This document shows, in pieces, positions 7,809 to 16,191 of a DNA stretch of 64,000 nucleotides (the first letter of the stretch is position 1; every line of letters begins with the position of its first letter). Both the position numbers and the translations under genes were made by a program. Below the pieces are notes generated by a model that saw nothing but the letters and a program-made list of their open reading frames with translations, had not been told where the DNA came from and did no database searches. The stretch comes from Stenotrophomonas maltophilia (GTDB lineage Bacteria; Pseudomonadota; Gammaproteobacteria; Xanthomonadales; Xanthomonadaceae). Where the stretch lies: positions 2,914,001 through 2,978,000 of the forward strand of contig NZ_CP037858.1 of NCBI RefSeq assembly GCF_006974125.1. Reading direction: 5' to 3'.

Positions 7809-8404
7809 GCCGGTGGCGTCCAGTCGCGCAGCAGGGCGGCCGGATCCGGACGCTCGCGCTCGGGCACAGCGGCCTTCGGCGTGCCGATATGGATGAAACC
7901 GGCGATGCCTTCGCCCTCGGCCAGGCCCAGGTAGGCGTGCACGGCGGGGTCGAAGGCCATCCAGGCGGTCAGCCACTGCGCGCCGAAGCCCAGCGCCTGT
8001 GCGGCCTGCAGCAGGGCGAAGCAGACGCAGCCGGCGGTCATCAGCTGTTCCTGCTCGGGCACCTTCGGGTCCGGGCGCGGGCTGGCCACCACCACGATCA
8101 CCAGCGGCGCATGGCTGAAACGCTGGCGGTCCTTCTCGAATACCGCCTCGCCGGCATGCGGGTCGCGCTGGCGGCTGCGCTCGGCCAGGAAGTCGCCCAG
8201 AGTGTGACGTGCATCGCCGGCGATCTTCAGGAAGCGGAACGGCACGCGCTTGCCGTGATCGGGCACGCGCACTGCCGAAGCCAGCATCCGCTGCAGGGTG
8301 GCCGGATCCGGGCCGGGCTCGGCCAGTTGCCGCGAAGGCACGGAGCGGCGGGCATCCAGGGCAAGCAGGGCAGCGGGGTCGGGCATGGAGTCTGAACCGG
8401 TCAT
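7805..8404 (-). CDS. Nitroreductase family protein (YdjA-like)
   Basis: About 199 residues, typical of the small FMN-dependent YdjA/RutE branch of the nitroreductases. Visible conserved parts are ARRSVPSRQLAEP, RVPDHGKRVPFRF, the central MTAGCVCFALLQAAQALGFG helix and the C-terminal GFIHIGTP. These cytoplasmic enzymes reduce nitro compounds or enals with NAD(P)H. An in-frame ATG at 8386 (MPDPAALL) fits the family N-terminus better. The ATG at 8404 and GTG at 8407 are also possible. First gene of the overlapping minus-strand set. Confidence 0.88.
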   Translation of the reverse strand: MTGSDSMPDPAALLALDARRSVPSRQLAEPGPDPATLQRMLASAVRVPDHGKRVPFRFLKIAGDARHTLGDFLAERSRQRDPHAGEAVFEKDRQRFSHAPLVIVVVASPRPDPKVPEQEQLMTAGCVCFALLQAAQALGFGAQWLTAWMAFDPAVHAYLGLAEGEGIAGFIHIGTPKAAVPERERPDPAALLRDWTPPA

Positions 8405-8717
8405 CACGGGTGTTTGATTATAGTCGGGGTGGTCAATGACGCCGTCTGTGTCGCGTCCTGCCCCTGAATATCAAACTGTGATGAACATCATGCCACTGGC
8501 GGGAAAGGGACGACCGCTTCCTCTCGCCTCGTGGGCCTCGCACGGCTTACGATATCTATCTTGCCGGGCCGCCGGTCATGAGGTTTGAAGTGAGGACTGT
8601 TTCACTGTCCGTGACGGGCTGGCCGGCCTACCATCGACGTACCGGTACATGGGGTGTACCGGCCGTCGCGATGTCCATGCTGTCTGTCGTACCAGAGAAG
8701 GTGGGGAGCCTTCCCGA
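8405..8717. other. Divergent intergenic region (313 bp)
   Basis: The region lies between the nitroreductase set and the DUF1631 gene. Besides the TATAAT near its left end it holds TGTGA-N6-TCATG at 8477-8492, an imperfect match to the CRP/Clp consensus. I see no gene. Confidence 0.4.
8417..8422 (-). promoter_or_regulatory. TATAAT -10 element before the nitroreductase gene
   Basis: A perfect TATAAT is read on the minus strand at 8422-8417, only 12 bp from the ATG at 8404. Transcription from it would start about 7 bases before that ATG or about 25 bases before the ATG at 8386. There is no good -35 hexamer at the normal distance. Confidence 0.4.
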
Positions 8718-11039
8718 ATGATGAGCGCGCCCACACCGATGGGATCGCCGGGCCGTGACCCGGCCCAGCTTCAGCGTGCCCGGGACATGGTCCTGCCGGC
8801 GCTGTGCCAGGCTTTCGGGGCCGCACTGGCGCGTTTCGACGATGCGCTGTTCGACCGGGCCGGCAATGCAGGTTCGTCGCAGCTGCTGTTCCTGGATGCG
8901 ATGCGCGAGCTGCGCCGCCGCCGTGAGGACATCGCCGCCGCCTTCGCCGGCCACCTGCAGCGGGCCTGGGATGCACTGGCCAGTGGCGAGCCGCTGTCGG
9001 CCGAAGCCACCCTGTCCGGGCCGGCCGAGGATGGCCTGAGCCTGCTGGCTGAACATGTACTGGAGTCGCGGTTGGCGGTGCGCAATTTCGCCACCGTGCT
9101 GCTGCGCGACTTCAAGCCGGTGCTGGCGCGGCTGGACCGGCGCCTGGGCCGCTTGATCGGCGGCGCCGAGCTGGATGCCGACCACAACCCGGTCAGCCCC
9201 GAACACCTGGGCGTGGCCATCCATGAGGCCTTTGCCGGCTGCGAGCTGGCGCCGGAAGTGCACCTGGTGCTCATCAAGCTGTGCGAGCGCGACCTGCGCG
9301 CGCCGGTGGGTCGTATCTACGAGAAGCTTGACGAGCAGCTGGCCGCCGCTGGCGTGATGTCGCAGATGGGGGCGCCGCGGCGTCCGCTGTCGGCCGCGCC
9401 CGACCCGCGCATGGCGCCGGGCGCGGACGATCTGGTCGAGCCGCGCCACGCGGCGGGCTTCGAATCCGACTTCAGCGATGATGAACAGGCCGCACCGGCC
9501 TGGGCGCAGCGCTTTGCCGCGCGCTGGTCCGAGCGGCGTGGCCACATGCAGCAGCACCTGGGCGCCGAAGACGGCGACACCGGCGAGGCCCATGCGGGCC
9601 AGCAGGGCATGCTGCTGGAGGCGCTGCACGAACTGCTGCAGCAGACCCGCCACGTGCGCGAGGACGCGACGTCGGCCGCACAGGTGGCGATCGGCCAGCA
9701 GCGTCCGCTCAGCCAGCGCGAGATGATGTCGGTGCTGTCGCTGCTGCAGGCCACGCCCAGTGCGACGCTGCGTGCGGCCATCGGCGAGGATGGCGAATCC
9801 CTGGCGCAGCGGCTGAAGAGTGAAGTGCTGTCCAGCGCCACCCGTCTCGGCGTCGATCCTGGCCAGACCCGGCTGGACCCGCAGGACGAGGACGCGATTG
9901 ATCTGGTCGGCATGCTGTTCGATGTGATGCTGGACGAACGCGAGCTGGAAGGTCGCTCGCGCGAGCTGATCGGCCGCCTGGTCGTGCCCTTCGTCAAGGT
10001 CGCGATGCTCGACCGCCGCATGTTCGTGCAGAAGACCCACCCGGCACGCAAGCTGCTCAACTCGCTGGCCGAGGCCTGCGAAGGCAACACTGGCGAAAGC
10101 CAGGCCGAGCGGATGCTGATGGCCAAGGTCGAGGAGATCATCGAGCGCCTGGTCGCCGAGTTCAACGAGAACCTGGCGATCTTCCTGACCCTGGAAGAAG
10201 AATTCCGCGAGTTCCTCGTGCAGCACCGCCGCCGCGTGGAAATCGCCGAGCGCCGCGCCGCCGAAACGCAGCGCGGCCAGGAAAAGCTGGAAATGGCCCG
10301 CAGCCGGGCCGGTGCCGAACTGGACCGCCGCATCGGCGATGCCACCCTGCCGCCGGCCATCGCCGGGTTCCTGCGCCAGCCATGGCAGCACCACCTGACC
10401 CTGGCGCTGCTGCGTGAGGGCGAGGAGGGCGCGTCGGTGACCGAGGCACTGAGCCTGGGCGACGGCCTCCTGGAGGAAGTGGCCGAGGCCCGCCGCCAGA
10501 TCGTCGGCAAGCCGTGGCTGCAGGCCTGGCAGCCGGTGCTGGCCAAGGTGTTCGCCAGCGTGGGCGTGCACGGCGATGCCGCCACCGGTGCCATCGACGC
10601 CCTGCATGACACCCTGCAGGGCATTGCCGAATCGCGGCCGGAACTGCAGCGCGCGCTGCCGGAGCTGCCACAGGTTGCCTTGCCGGCGCCGCCGGTGGCT
10701 GAATCGCCGGCGGTGGAGTTGAGCGGCCAGATCGATGCCGATGATTTCGACAATGCCGATGCCGATCGCTTCCGCCGCATGGAAATCGGCAACTGGCTGG
10801 ACTTTGTCGACAAGGACGGCAAGGTGCAGGCCGGCAAGCTGTCCTGGGTCAGCCCGATTTCCTCGCGCCTGCTGTTCGTCAACCGCCGCGGCGTGCGCTT
10901 CTGCGTGGCTTCGCCGGAGGAGCTGGCGGTGATGGTGCGGCTGGGACGGCTGCGTGCGCACGTGGATGACGGTGCCTTCGACAGCGCGATGCAGGGTGTG
11001 ATCGATCGGCTGGACCCGGGCAGCGCAACACTGCACTGA
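8718..11039 (+). CDS. DUF1631 family protein
   Basis: A 773-residue cytoplasmic protein that matches the large DUF1631 family of beta- and gammaproteobacteria in length and in segments such as LLFLDAMRELRRRREDIAAAF near the N-terminus and FVDKDGKVQAGKLSWVSPIS near the C-terminus. Long Arg/Glu-rich helical stretches suggest coiled coils around residues 470-540. The C-terminal part (about residue 690 on) reads like a small beta-barrel domain. The biochemical role is not established. The start is one of two adjacent ATGs (8718, 8721). It stands alone; pntAA follows after 52 bp on the same strand. Confidence 0.85.
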   Translation: MMSAPTPMGSPGRDPAQLQRARDMVLPALCQAFGAALARFDDALFDRAGNAGSSQLLFLDAMRELRRRREDIAAAFAGHLQRAWDALASGEPLSAEATLSGPAEDGLSLLAEHVLESRLAVRNFATVLLRDFKPVLARLDRRLGRLIGGAELDADHNPVSPEHLGVAIHEAFAGCELAPEVHLVLIKLCERDLRAPVGRIYEKLDEQLAAAGVMSQMGAPRRPLSAAPDPRMAPGADDLVEPRHAAGFESDFSDDEQAAPAWAQRFAARWSERRGHMQQHLGAEDGDTGEAHAGQQGMLLEALHELLQQTRHVREDATSAAQVAIGQQRPLSQREMMSVLSLLQATPSATLRAAIGEDGESLAQRLKSEVLSSATRLGVDPGQTRLDPQDEDAIDLVGMLFDVMLDERELEGRSRELIGRLVVPFVKVAMLDRRMFVQKTHPARKLLNSLAEACEGNTGESQAERMLMAKVEEIIERLVAEFNENLAIFLTLEEEFREFLVQHRRRVEIAERRAAETQRGQEKLEMARSRAGAELDRRIGDATLPPAIAGFLRQPWQHHLTLALLREGEEGASVTEALSLGDGLLEEVAEARRQIVGKPWLQAWQPVLAKVFASVGVHGDAATGAIDALHDTLQGIAESRPELQRALPELPQVALPAPPVAESPAVELSGQIDADDFDNADADRFRRMEIGNWLDFVDKDGKVQAGKLSWVSPISSRLLFVNRRGVRFCVASPEELAVMVRLGRLRAHVDDGAFDSAMQGVIDRLDPGSATLH

Positions 11040-11091
11040 GCCGTGGCCGCCTGCTAGGATCGGGAAAACTCACCGATCAGCGGGGACCTGC

Positions 11092-12171
11092 ATGGCCGTG
11101 GCGTTGCTGGGGATCAAAGAGACCGCGCCGGGCGAACGGCGCGTGGCGTTGACGCCGGAAACCGCGCGCAAGCTCGGCGCCCTGGGCATCACTGTCTGGT
11201 ACGAGCCCGGTGCTGGACTGGCCGCGGGTTTCACCAATGCAGCGTATGACGATGCTGGTGCCCGCGCGTTCGATGCCAGCCGCTGGGCCGAAATCGACAT
11301 CCTGTTGTGCGTGCAGGCGCCCGCTGCGACGGTGCTGGAGCAGCTCAAGCCCGGTGCCAGCGTGGTTGGCCTGCTGGCACCGGCCACCGATCCGGCGCTG
11401 GCCGCATTGGCGGCCAATGACCGCCTGCAGGTGTTCCCGCTGCAGCAGCTGCCGCGCACCACCCGTGCGCAGGCGATGGACGTGCTCAGTTCGCAGGCCG
11501 GCATGGCCGGCTACAAGGCCGCGCTGATCGCCGCCGAACGCGCACCACGCTTCTTCCCGATGCTGACCACCGCTGCCGGCACCGTGCGGCCGGCCAAGGT
11601 GCTGGTGATCGGTGCTGGCGTGGCCGGACTGCAGGCCATTGCCACCGCGCGCCGGTTGGGCGCACAGGTGGAAGGTTTCGACGTGCGCCCGGAAACCCGC
11701 GAGCAGATCCAGTCGCTGGGCGCGCGCTTCCTGGACCTGGGGGTGAGCGCGGCCGGCGAGGGCGGCTATGCGCGCGCGCTGACCGACGAGGAGCGCGCCG
11801 AGCAGCAGCGTCGGCTGGCCGACCACCTGCGCGGTGTGGATGTGGTGATCTGCACGGCGGCGGTACCGGGGCGCCCGGCACCCACCATCGTCACTGCCGC
11901 AATGGTGGAAGGCATGGCCACCGGCAGCGTGATCGTGGACTTGGCGGCCGAGAGCGGCGGCAACTGCGCACTGACCCAGCCGGGGCAGTGCATCGAGCAT
12001 CAGGGTGTGACCATCGATGGCCCGCTGGGCCTGGCCAGCCGCGGCGCGACCCAGGCCAGCGAGATGTATGCGCGCAACCTGCTGAACTTCGTCGCGCTGT
12101 TCGTGCACGAGGGGCAGCTGGCGTTCGACTGGGAAGACGAGCTGCTGGCGAAGACGCGCTGGCTGGCGTGA
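11092..12171 (+). CDS. pntAA: NAD(P) transhydrogenase alpha subunit, part 1 (NAD-binding domain)
   Basis: The 359-residue soluble domain I binds NAD(H) in the membrane-bound transhydrogenase that uses the proton gradient to make NADPH from NADH and NADP. The start LLGIKETAPGERRVALTPE is diagnostic and shared with alanine dehydrogenase. The Rossmann segment VLVIGAGVAGLQAIATARRLGA, FDVRPETREQIQSLGA and DLAAESGGN follow. In this lineage the alpha subunit is split. The matching part 2 and beta subunit lie 1.55 kb further right, separated by a minus-strand sigma factor cassette. A GGGGA ribosome binding site precedes the ATG. Confidence 0.95.
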   Translation: MAVALLGIKETAPGERRVALTPETARKLGALGITVWYEPGAGLAAGFTNAAYDDAGARAFDASRWAEIDILLCVQAPAATVLEQLKPGASVVGLLAPATDPALAALAANDRLQVFPLQQLPRTTRAQAMDVLSSQAGMAGYKAALIAAERAPRFFPMLTTAAGTVRPAKVLVIGAGVAGLQAIATARRLGAQVEGFDVRPETREQIQSLGARFLDLGVSAAGEGGYARALTDEERAEQQRRLADHLRGVDVVICTAAVPGRPAPTIVTAAMVEGMATGSVIVDLAAESGGNCALTQPGQCIEHQGVTIDGPLGLASRGATQASEMYARNLLNFVALFVHEGQLAFDWEDELLAKTRWLA

Positions 12172-12175
12172 GTCG

Positions 12176-12230
12176 GTAGATCCACGCCATGCGTGGATGA
12201 ACGGCCCCGTGTGCGGACCAAGGTCCGCAC
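12176..12230. repeat. SMAG repeat and adjacent GTGCGGACC palindrome
   Basis: A plus-oriented SMAG (12176-12198, ATCCACGC family) follows pntAA by 4 bp. It is followed by the 9-bp-arm palindrome GTGCGGACC-AA-GGTCCGCAC at 12211-12230. Both lie in the convergent gap with the DUF3106 gene. Confidence 0.8.
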
Positions 12231-12250
12231 CCACCCTGCGGATGCCAGCG

Positions 12251-12712
12251 TTACCGCGGCTTCGCCGGCGGTGGGTTGTCGCGCACCCAGTCCTTTCGCT
12301 GTTCCGGCGTCATCTGCGACCAGCGCTCGCGCAGTGCGTCGCGCTGCGCGGGGGGCAGTTCCCGCATCTGGCCGAACAGGGCCCGGGCCTGCTCACGCTG
12401 TTCCGGGCTCATGTGCTCGAAGCGGCGCAGGCCACGGCGGGCCTTGTCGCGTTCCTCAGGGCTCATCGTCTGCCAGCGCTGGCCGTGCGAGAGCATGCGC
12501 TGGCGCTGGCCGGCATCGGCGCTGTTCCAGCGGTCGCGCAGCGGCGCCAGCAGCGATTCCCGCTGAGCTTCGCTCAACTGTTCCCAGGCCGGCAGCGGCG
12601 TGGCCGGCGCAGGGCGTGCCGCAGGGGCGGGCGCGGCGCTCTGCGCCAGCGCCGGGAGGACCGGCAGCAGCAACAGAGTCATCAGCAGGGGCAGGGTGTG
12701 CAGTCGGGACAT
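12251..12712 (-). CDS. DUF3106-type exported protein
   Basis: A 153-residue protein with an N-terminal signal peptide (MSRLHTLPLLMTLLLLPVL, cleavage probably after PALAQ). A charged, helical body repeats the pattern MSPEERDKARRGLRRFEHMSPEQR with WQTMSPEER and WSQMTPEQRKDW variants. This matches DUF3106, a periplasmic family of unknown function, and the repeats resemble heavy-metal-resistance/Spy-like helical proteins only in style. Third gene of the minus-strand sigma cassette, 3 bp from the preceding gene, so probably a target or modulator of that sigma factor system. Confidence 0.82.
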   Translation of the reverse strand: MSRLHTLPLLMTLLLLPVLPALAQSAAPAPAARPAPATPLPAWEQLSEAQRESLLAPLRDRWNSADAGQRQRMLSHGQRWQTMSPEERDKARRGLRRFEHMSPEQREQARALFGQMRELPPAQRDALRERWSQMTPEQRKDWVRDNPPPAKPR

Positions 12713-12715
12713 GAT

Positions 12716-13042
12716 TCACTCCATCGCCAGGTCGGTATCGCCCAGCCACAGGTACAGATCGGGATTTTCGTCGTAGAGCGCGCTGTTGTCTTCCACCGAG
12801 GCAAGCACAGGTGCCGGCGCCGGGCCCGTCAGCGTGTCATGGCCAGTGAACTGCAGGCCGATACCCAGCGCCACCACCAGCGAACAGGCACTGGCCAACC
12901 ACCAGCGCCAGCGCCCGCGATGGGCGGCCGTGGCGCCGTGGCGAGCCTGGCGCAGCCGGGCCAGCGTTGCCGGCGACAGCGCGTGCAGCGACTGCGCGTG
13001 CAGGCTGCGCAGGGTGTCATCGGAAGGCAGGGAGCGGTTCAC
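12716..13042 (-). CDS. Small single-pass membrane protein, candidate anti-sigma factor
   Basis: The 108-residue protein has a short Arg-rich cytoplasmic part, one membrane segment (about residues 46-62, WWLASACSLVVALGIGL) and a 45-residue periplasmic tail. It overlaps the sigma factor gene by ATGA. In ECF systems the gene co-translated with the sigma factor commonly encodes its membrane-bound anti-sigma factor, and the topology fits. There is no recognisable zinc-containing anti-sigma motif, so the role is inferred from context only. Confidence 0.75.
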   Translation of the reverse strand: MNRSLPSDDTLRSLHAQSLHALSPATLARLRQARHGATAAHRGRWRWWLASACSLVVALGIGLQFTGHDTLTGPAPAPVLASVEDNSALYDENPDLYLWLGDTDLAME

Positions 13043-13629
13043 GGGTGGATCTCCAGGTAATCCTGCAGCGCCTGGCGGGCGCGTGCCAGATGGGTTTTTA
13101 CCGCGCCTTCGCTGCAGCCCATGGCGCGGGCGGTGGTAGCCCCGTCCAGGTCCTGCAGCACGCGCAGGGTGAAGGCCTCGCGCTGGCGGGCGGGCAGGCG
13201 GCGCAACGCGTCCACCAGCTGCTGGTACTGCTGGCGCTGTTCATGCGCCTGTGCCGGGTCCGGGCCGGGATCGGCCCAGTCGATCTCGCCGCCTTCCGCA
13301 TCCTGGTTGTCGCGCCAGAACGGCAGGCGGAAGCGGCGCCGGCGCTGCACGTCGATCACGCGCCGGCGCAGGATGCTCCAGAACAGCGGCGCCCATTCGG
13401 CAGCCGGCTTGTCGGCGTAGTCCAGCATGCGCAGCAGCGCGTCCTGCACCGCGTCCATGGCGTCTTCGCGCTGGCGCAGGCCGGCCTCGGCGAAGCGGAA
13501 CGCACGCGGGCCAACACTGGCCAGGAACGCTTCCAGCGATGCTGGCAGTGCATCGGTCTCGGCGCTCGGGGGGACGGGGCTGCTCACCAGCACAGGGTAC
13601 GGTTCCTCGCTCGGGGTCACCATCGACAA
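13039..13629 (-). CDS. ECF-type RNA polymerase sigma factor
   Basis: The 196-residue protein has a sigma region 2 (REDAMDAVQDALLRMLDYA, with FWSILRRRVIDVQRRRR) and a region 4 helix-turn-helix (LPARQREAFTLRVLQDL, then CSEGAVKTHLARARQAL). It lacks region 1 and most of region 3, as expected for extracytoplasmic-function sigma factors. A start at 13623 (MVTPSEE) is also possible. It heads a three-gene set with a membrane protein and a DUF3106 protein. The set lies inside the transhydrogenase locus in the opposite direction. Confidence 0.92.
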   Translation of the reverse strand: MSMVTPSEEPYPVLVSSPVPPSAETDALPASLEAFLASVGPRAFRFAEAGLRQREDAMDAVQDALLRMLDYADKPAAEWAPLFWSILRRRVIDVQRRRRFRLPFWRDNQDAEGGEIDWADPGPDPAQAHEQRQQYQQLVDALRRLPARQREAFTLRVLQDLDGATTARAMGCSEGAVKTHLARARQALQDYLEIHP

Positions 13630-13721
13630 CGCGTGAGTGCGGCTTCGGTTGACGCCGGGTGCGCACCGGGTTCAGCCCATGGTTATGATGGGACGACGAA
13701 GACAGAGCGGGAGCGTTGCCA

Positions 13722-14042
13722 GTGAGTGACGGGTTCGTGGCGCTGTACATCTTCATGCTGGCGGCCATCGCCGGCCACGTGATCATTTCGCGGGTGCCGG
13801 TGATCCTGCATACCCCGCTGATGTCGGGCTCCAACTTCATCCACGGCATCGTGCTGATCGGCGCGATGGTGGTGCTGGGGCACGCGCAGACACCGCTGGA
13901 AAAAGCCCTGGGCTTCCTCGCCGTGGTGCTCGGTGCCGGCAACGCCGCCGGTGGCTACGTGGTCACCGCGCGCATGCTGGAAATGTTCAAGCCGAGCGCG
14001 CCCAAGGGCGGCAAGGACGAGCCGAAGGAGCCGCAGGCTTGA
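13722..14042 (+). CDS. pntAB: NAD(P) transhydrogenase alpha subunit, part 2 (membrane domain)
   Basis: About 106 residues with three hydrophobic helices form the alpha-subunit share of the proton channel. HTPLMSGSNFIHGIVLIGAM is the conserved core. The GTG at 13722 was chosen because GGAG ends 8 bases before it; the TTG at 13716 is too close to that site. Its stop overlaps the pntB start (TTGA), so the two are co-translated. Confidence 0.92.
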   Translation: MSDGFVALYIFMLAAIAGHVIISRVPVILHTPLMSGSNFIHGIVLIGAMVVLGHAQTPLEKALGFLAVVLGAGNAAGGYVVTARMLEMFKPSAPKGGKDEPKEPQA

Positions 14043-15499
14043 ACATCAGCACCGTCGAACTGCTCGATTGGCTGGTCAAGGCCAGCTACCTCGTCGCCGC
14101 CACGCTGTTCCTGCTGGGCCTGCAGCGCATGGCCTCGCCGCTGACCGCGCGCAGCGGCATCCGCTGGGCCGGGCTGGGCATGCTGCTGGCCACGGTGGCG
14201 ACCTTCTTCCTTCCCGAACTGCACAACGTGCCGCTGATTCTGGTGGCGCTGCTGCTGGGCGCGGGCCTGGCCTGGTGGTCGGCCGGCAAGGTTGCCATCA
14301 CCGACATGCCGCAGATGGTGGCGCTGTACAACGGCATGGGCGGTGGCTCGGCGGCGGCCATCGGTGCAGTGGAACTGCTGCGCTACGCCTTCCTTGCCAA
14401 TCGCGATACCAGCCACTGGAGTGCGCAGGCGCTGGCCGAGCTGGCCGCGCGCCAGCCGTCGGGCATGGTGCTGCTGCTGGCGGTGGTCGGCGCGGCGATC
14501 GGTGCGGTGTCGCTGTCCGGCTCGGTGATTGCCTGGGCCAAGCTGGATGGCCGGCTGGACAAGCGCGTGACCTGGCCCGGCCAGCAGGTGATGAACCTGC
14601 TGGTGGCACTGGCGGTGGTGGTGCTGGCGATCATCGCGGCCAGCACGCTCAACACCTGGGCGATCGTTGCCTTCTTCGTGCTGGCGCTGGCGCTGGGCGT
14701 GCTGATGACGCTGCCGATCGGTGGCGCCGACATGCCAGTGGTGATCTCGCTGTACAACGCCTTCACCGGCCTGGCGGTGTCGTTCGAAGGCTACGTGCTG
14801 GGCAACGAGGCGTTGATCATCGCCGGCATGATGGTCGGCGCGGCCGGCATCCTGCTGACCCGGTTGATGGCCAAGGCGATGAACCGGCCGATCCGTAACG
14901 TGTTGTTCTCCAACTTCGGCGGTGGTGCTGGCGGGGAAGCGCAGGCGATCAGCGGTTCGCAGAAGCCGATCGAGGCGTCGGATGTCGCGGCGATGATGGC
15001 CTACGCCGAGCGCGTGGTGATCGTGCCTGGATACGGCATGGCCGTGGCGCAGGCCCAGCACAAGATATGGGAACTGGCGCAGCGGCTGGGCCAGCGCGGG
15101 GTCAAGGTGAAGTTCGCGATCCACCCGGTGGCCGGGCGCATGCCTGGGCACATGAACGTGCTTCTGGCCGAGGCGGGCGTGCCCTACGACCTGATCGCCG
15201 ACATGGACGACATCAACCCGGAGTTCGCCAACACCGACGTGGTGCTGGTGATCGGTGCCAACGACGTGGTCAATCCGGTGGCACGCACCGACCCGGCCAG
15301 CCCGATCTACGGCATGCCGGTGCTGGACGTGGTCAATGCGCGCAACGTGGTGGTGATCAAGCGCGGCAAGGGCACTGGTTTTGCCGGCATCGAGAATGCG
15401 CTGTTCTATGCCGACAACACCCGCATGCTGTACGGCGATGGTGCGGAAGCGGCAGCGTCGCTGGTGAGCGAACTGAAGGCGCTCGACGGCGGGCATTGA
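14039..15499 (+). CDS. pntB: NAD(P) transhydrogenase beta subunit
   Basis: The 486-residue subunit has an N-terminal half of about eight to nine membrane helices. Its soluble C-terminal NADP(H)-binding domain III starts around residue 310 (VIVPGYGMAVAQAQHKI, HPVAGRMPGHMNVLLAEAGVPYD, VIGANDVVNP, KRGKGTGFAGIEN). It completes the proton-pumping complex with pntAA and pntAB in the inner membrane. The start codon is TTG at 14039, which overlaps the pntAB stop; this rare start is fixed by the overlap. Confidence 0.95.
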   Translation: MNISTVELLDWLVKASYLVAATLFLLGLQRMASPLTARSGIRWAGLGMLLATVATFFLPELHNVPLILVALLLGAGLAWWSAGKVAITDMPQMVALYNGMGGGSAAAIGAVELLRYAFLANRDTSHWSAQALAELAARQPSGMVLLLAVVGAAIGAVSLSGSVIAWAKLDGRLDKRVTWPGQQVMNLLVALAVVVLAIIAASTLNTWAIVAFFVLALALGVLMTLPIGGADMPVVISLYNAFTGLAVSFEGYVLGNEALIIAGMMVGAAGILLTRLMAKAMNRPIRNVLFSNFGGGAGGEAQAISGSQKPIEASDVAAMMAYAERVVIVPGYGMAVAQAQHKIWELAQRLGQRGVKVKFAIHPVAGRMPGHMNVLLAEAGVPYDLIADMDDINPEFANTDVVLVIGANDVVNPVARTDPASPIYGMPVLDVVNARNVVVIKRGKGTGFAGIENALFYADNTRMLYGDGAEAAASLVSELKALDGGH

Positions 15500-15518
15500 G
15501 GCCGGCTGCATCCGGTGG

Positions 15519-15630
15519 GTGCGGACCTCGGTCCGCACGCTCTTGCCGGCCAGCGGCCGGCACTACCCTCCCATCCACGCATGGCGGGATCTACCCGCGC
15601 ATCCCCGGTAGCGCCGGGCCATGCCCGGCG
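15519..15630. repeat. Cluster of repeat hairpins after pntB
   Basis: In order: GTGCGGACC-TC-GGTCCGCAC (15519-15538, same palindrome as at 12211 except for the loop), a minus SMAG (15545-15566), a shortened minus SMAG of the ATCCACGC family (15573-15594) and a plus SMAG-like GTAGCGCCGGGCC element (15608-15630). They fill the convergent gap between pntB and the next gene. Confidence 0.78.
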
Positions 15631-15649
15631 GGCGCAGCAAGCGGCACGC

Positions 15650-16069
15650 TCAGCGCGCCAGCCAGGCACCCACGGCGACACCCACGGCCAGCCAAAGCCA
15701 TTCCACGGCGCCATTGGCCAGGGTGATCAGGGTCCAGGCCAGGTGCGGGCCCATGCGCAGGCTGGCGTCCCACAGGTCCAGCCCGATCGAGCCGCCCATC
15801 CAGGCGCTGGCGATGGCCCAGTTGGCCACGGCGGCCACCAGCAGGGTGCCCAGTACGACCAGGGCAATGCGCAGCCGGCCCGGGCCCAGCGTGCCCATGC
15901 GCAGCATGAACACCAGTTCCAGGGCGGTCAGTACCGCCATCCAGCCGACCTGCCGGCCGGTCATCAGCGCCAGCACCATCCAGGCAAGGGGAGCAACAAC
16001 CAGACCCAGCAACAGCATGATGGGCCAGAGCCAGGTCACGGTCCTGGCACGCGCGGCATTGGAGGACAT
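15650..16069 (-). CDS. Four-helix membrane protein of unknown function
   Basis: The 139-residue protein is almost entirely hydrophobic, with four predicted membrane helices (around residues 12-34, 41-58, 66-86 and 112-137). I recognise no family. The ATG at 16069 was chosen because AGGGAG lies just upstream; the frame stays open to 16120 without a better start. It is a single gene, divergent from sufT. Confidence 0.7.
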   Translation of the reverse strand: MSSNAARARTVTWLWPIMLLLGLVVAPLAWMVLALMTGRQVGWMAVLTALELVFMLRMGTLGPGRLRIALVVLGTLLVAAVANWAIASAWMGGSIGLDLWDASLRMGPHLAWTLITLANGAVEWLWLAVGVAVGAWLAR

Positions 16070-16191
16070 CGAAGCTCCCTGAAGATCAGCCACAGGATAC
16101 TGTGGTTTGCCGCAGTGCACCGGCGGCCGCAGGGCGGCTGGGCTAGAATGCCGTCTTGCGTGGCCCCGGCCACGGCCCCATATCGGTCCCC

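Noticed and set aside
8477..8492. A CRP/Clp binding site before the DUF1631 gene
   Set aside because: Only one half fits TGTGA well; the other half (TCATG) deviates at two positions, so it is not listed as a site.
13648..13690. TTGACG...TATGAT as a promoter for pntAB
   Set aside because: The hexamers are about 29 bp apart, far from the usual 16-18.
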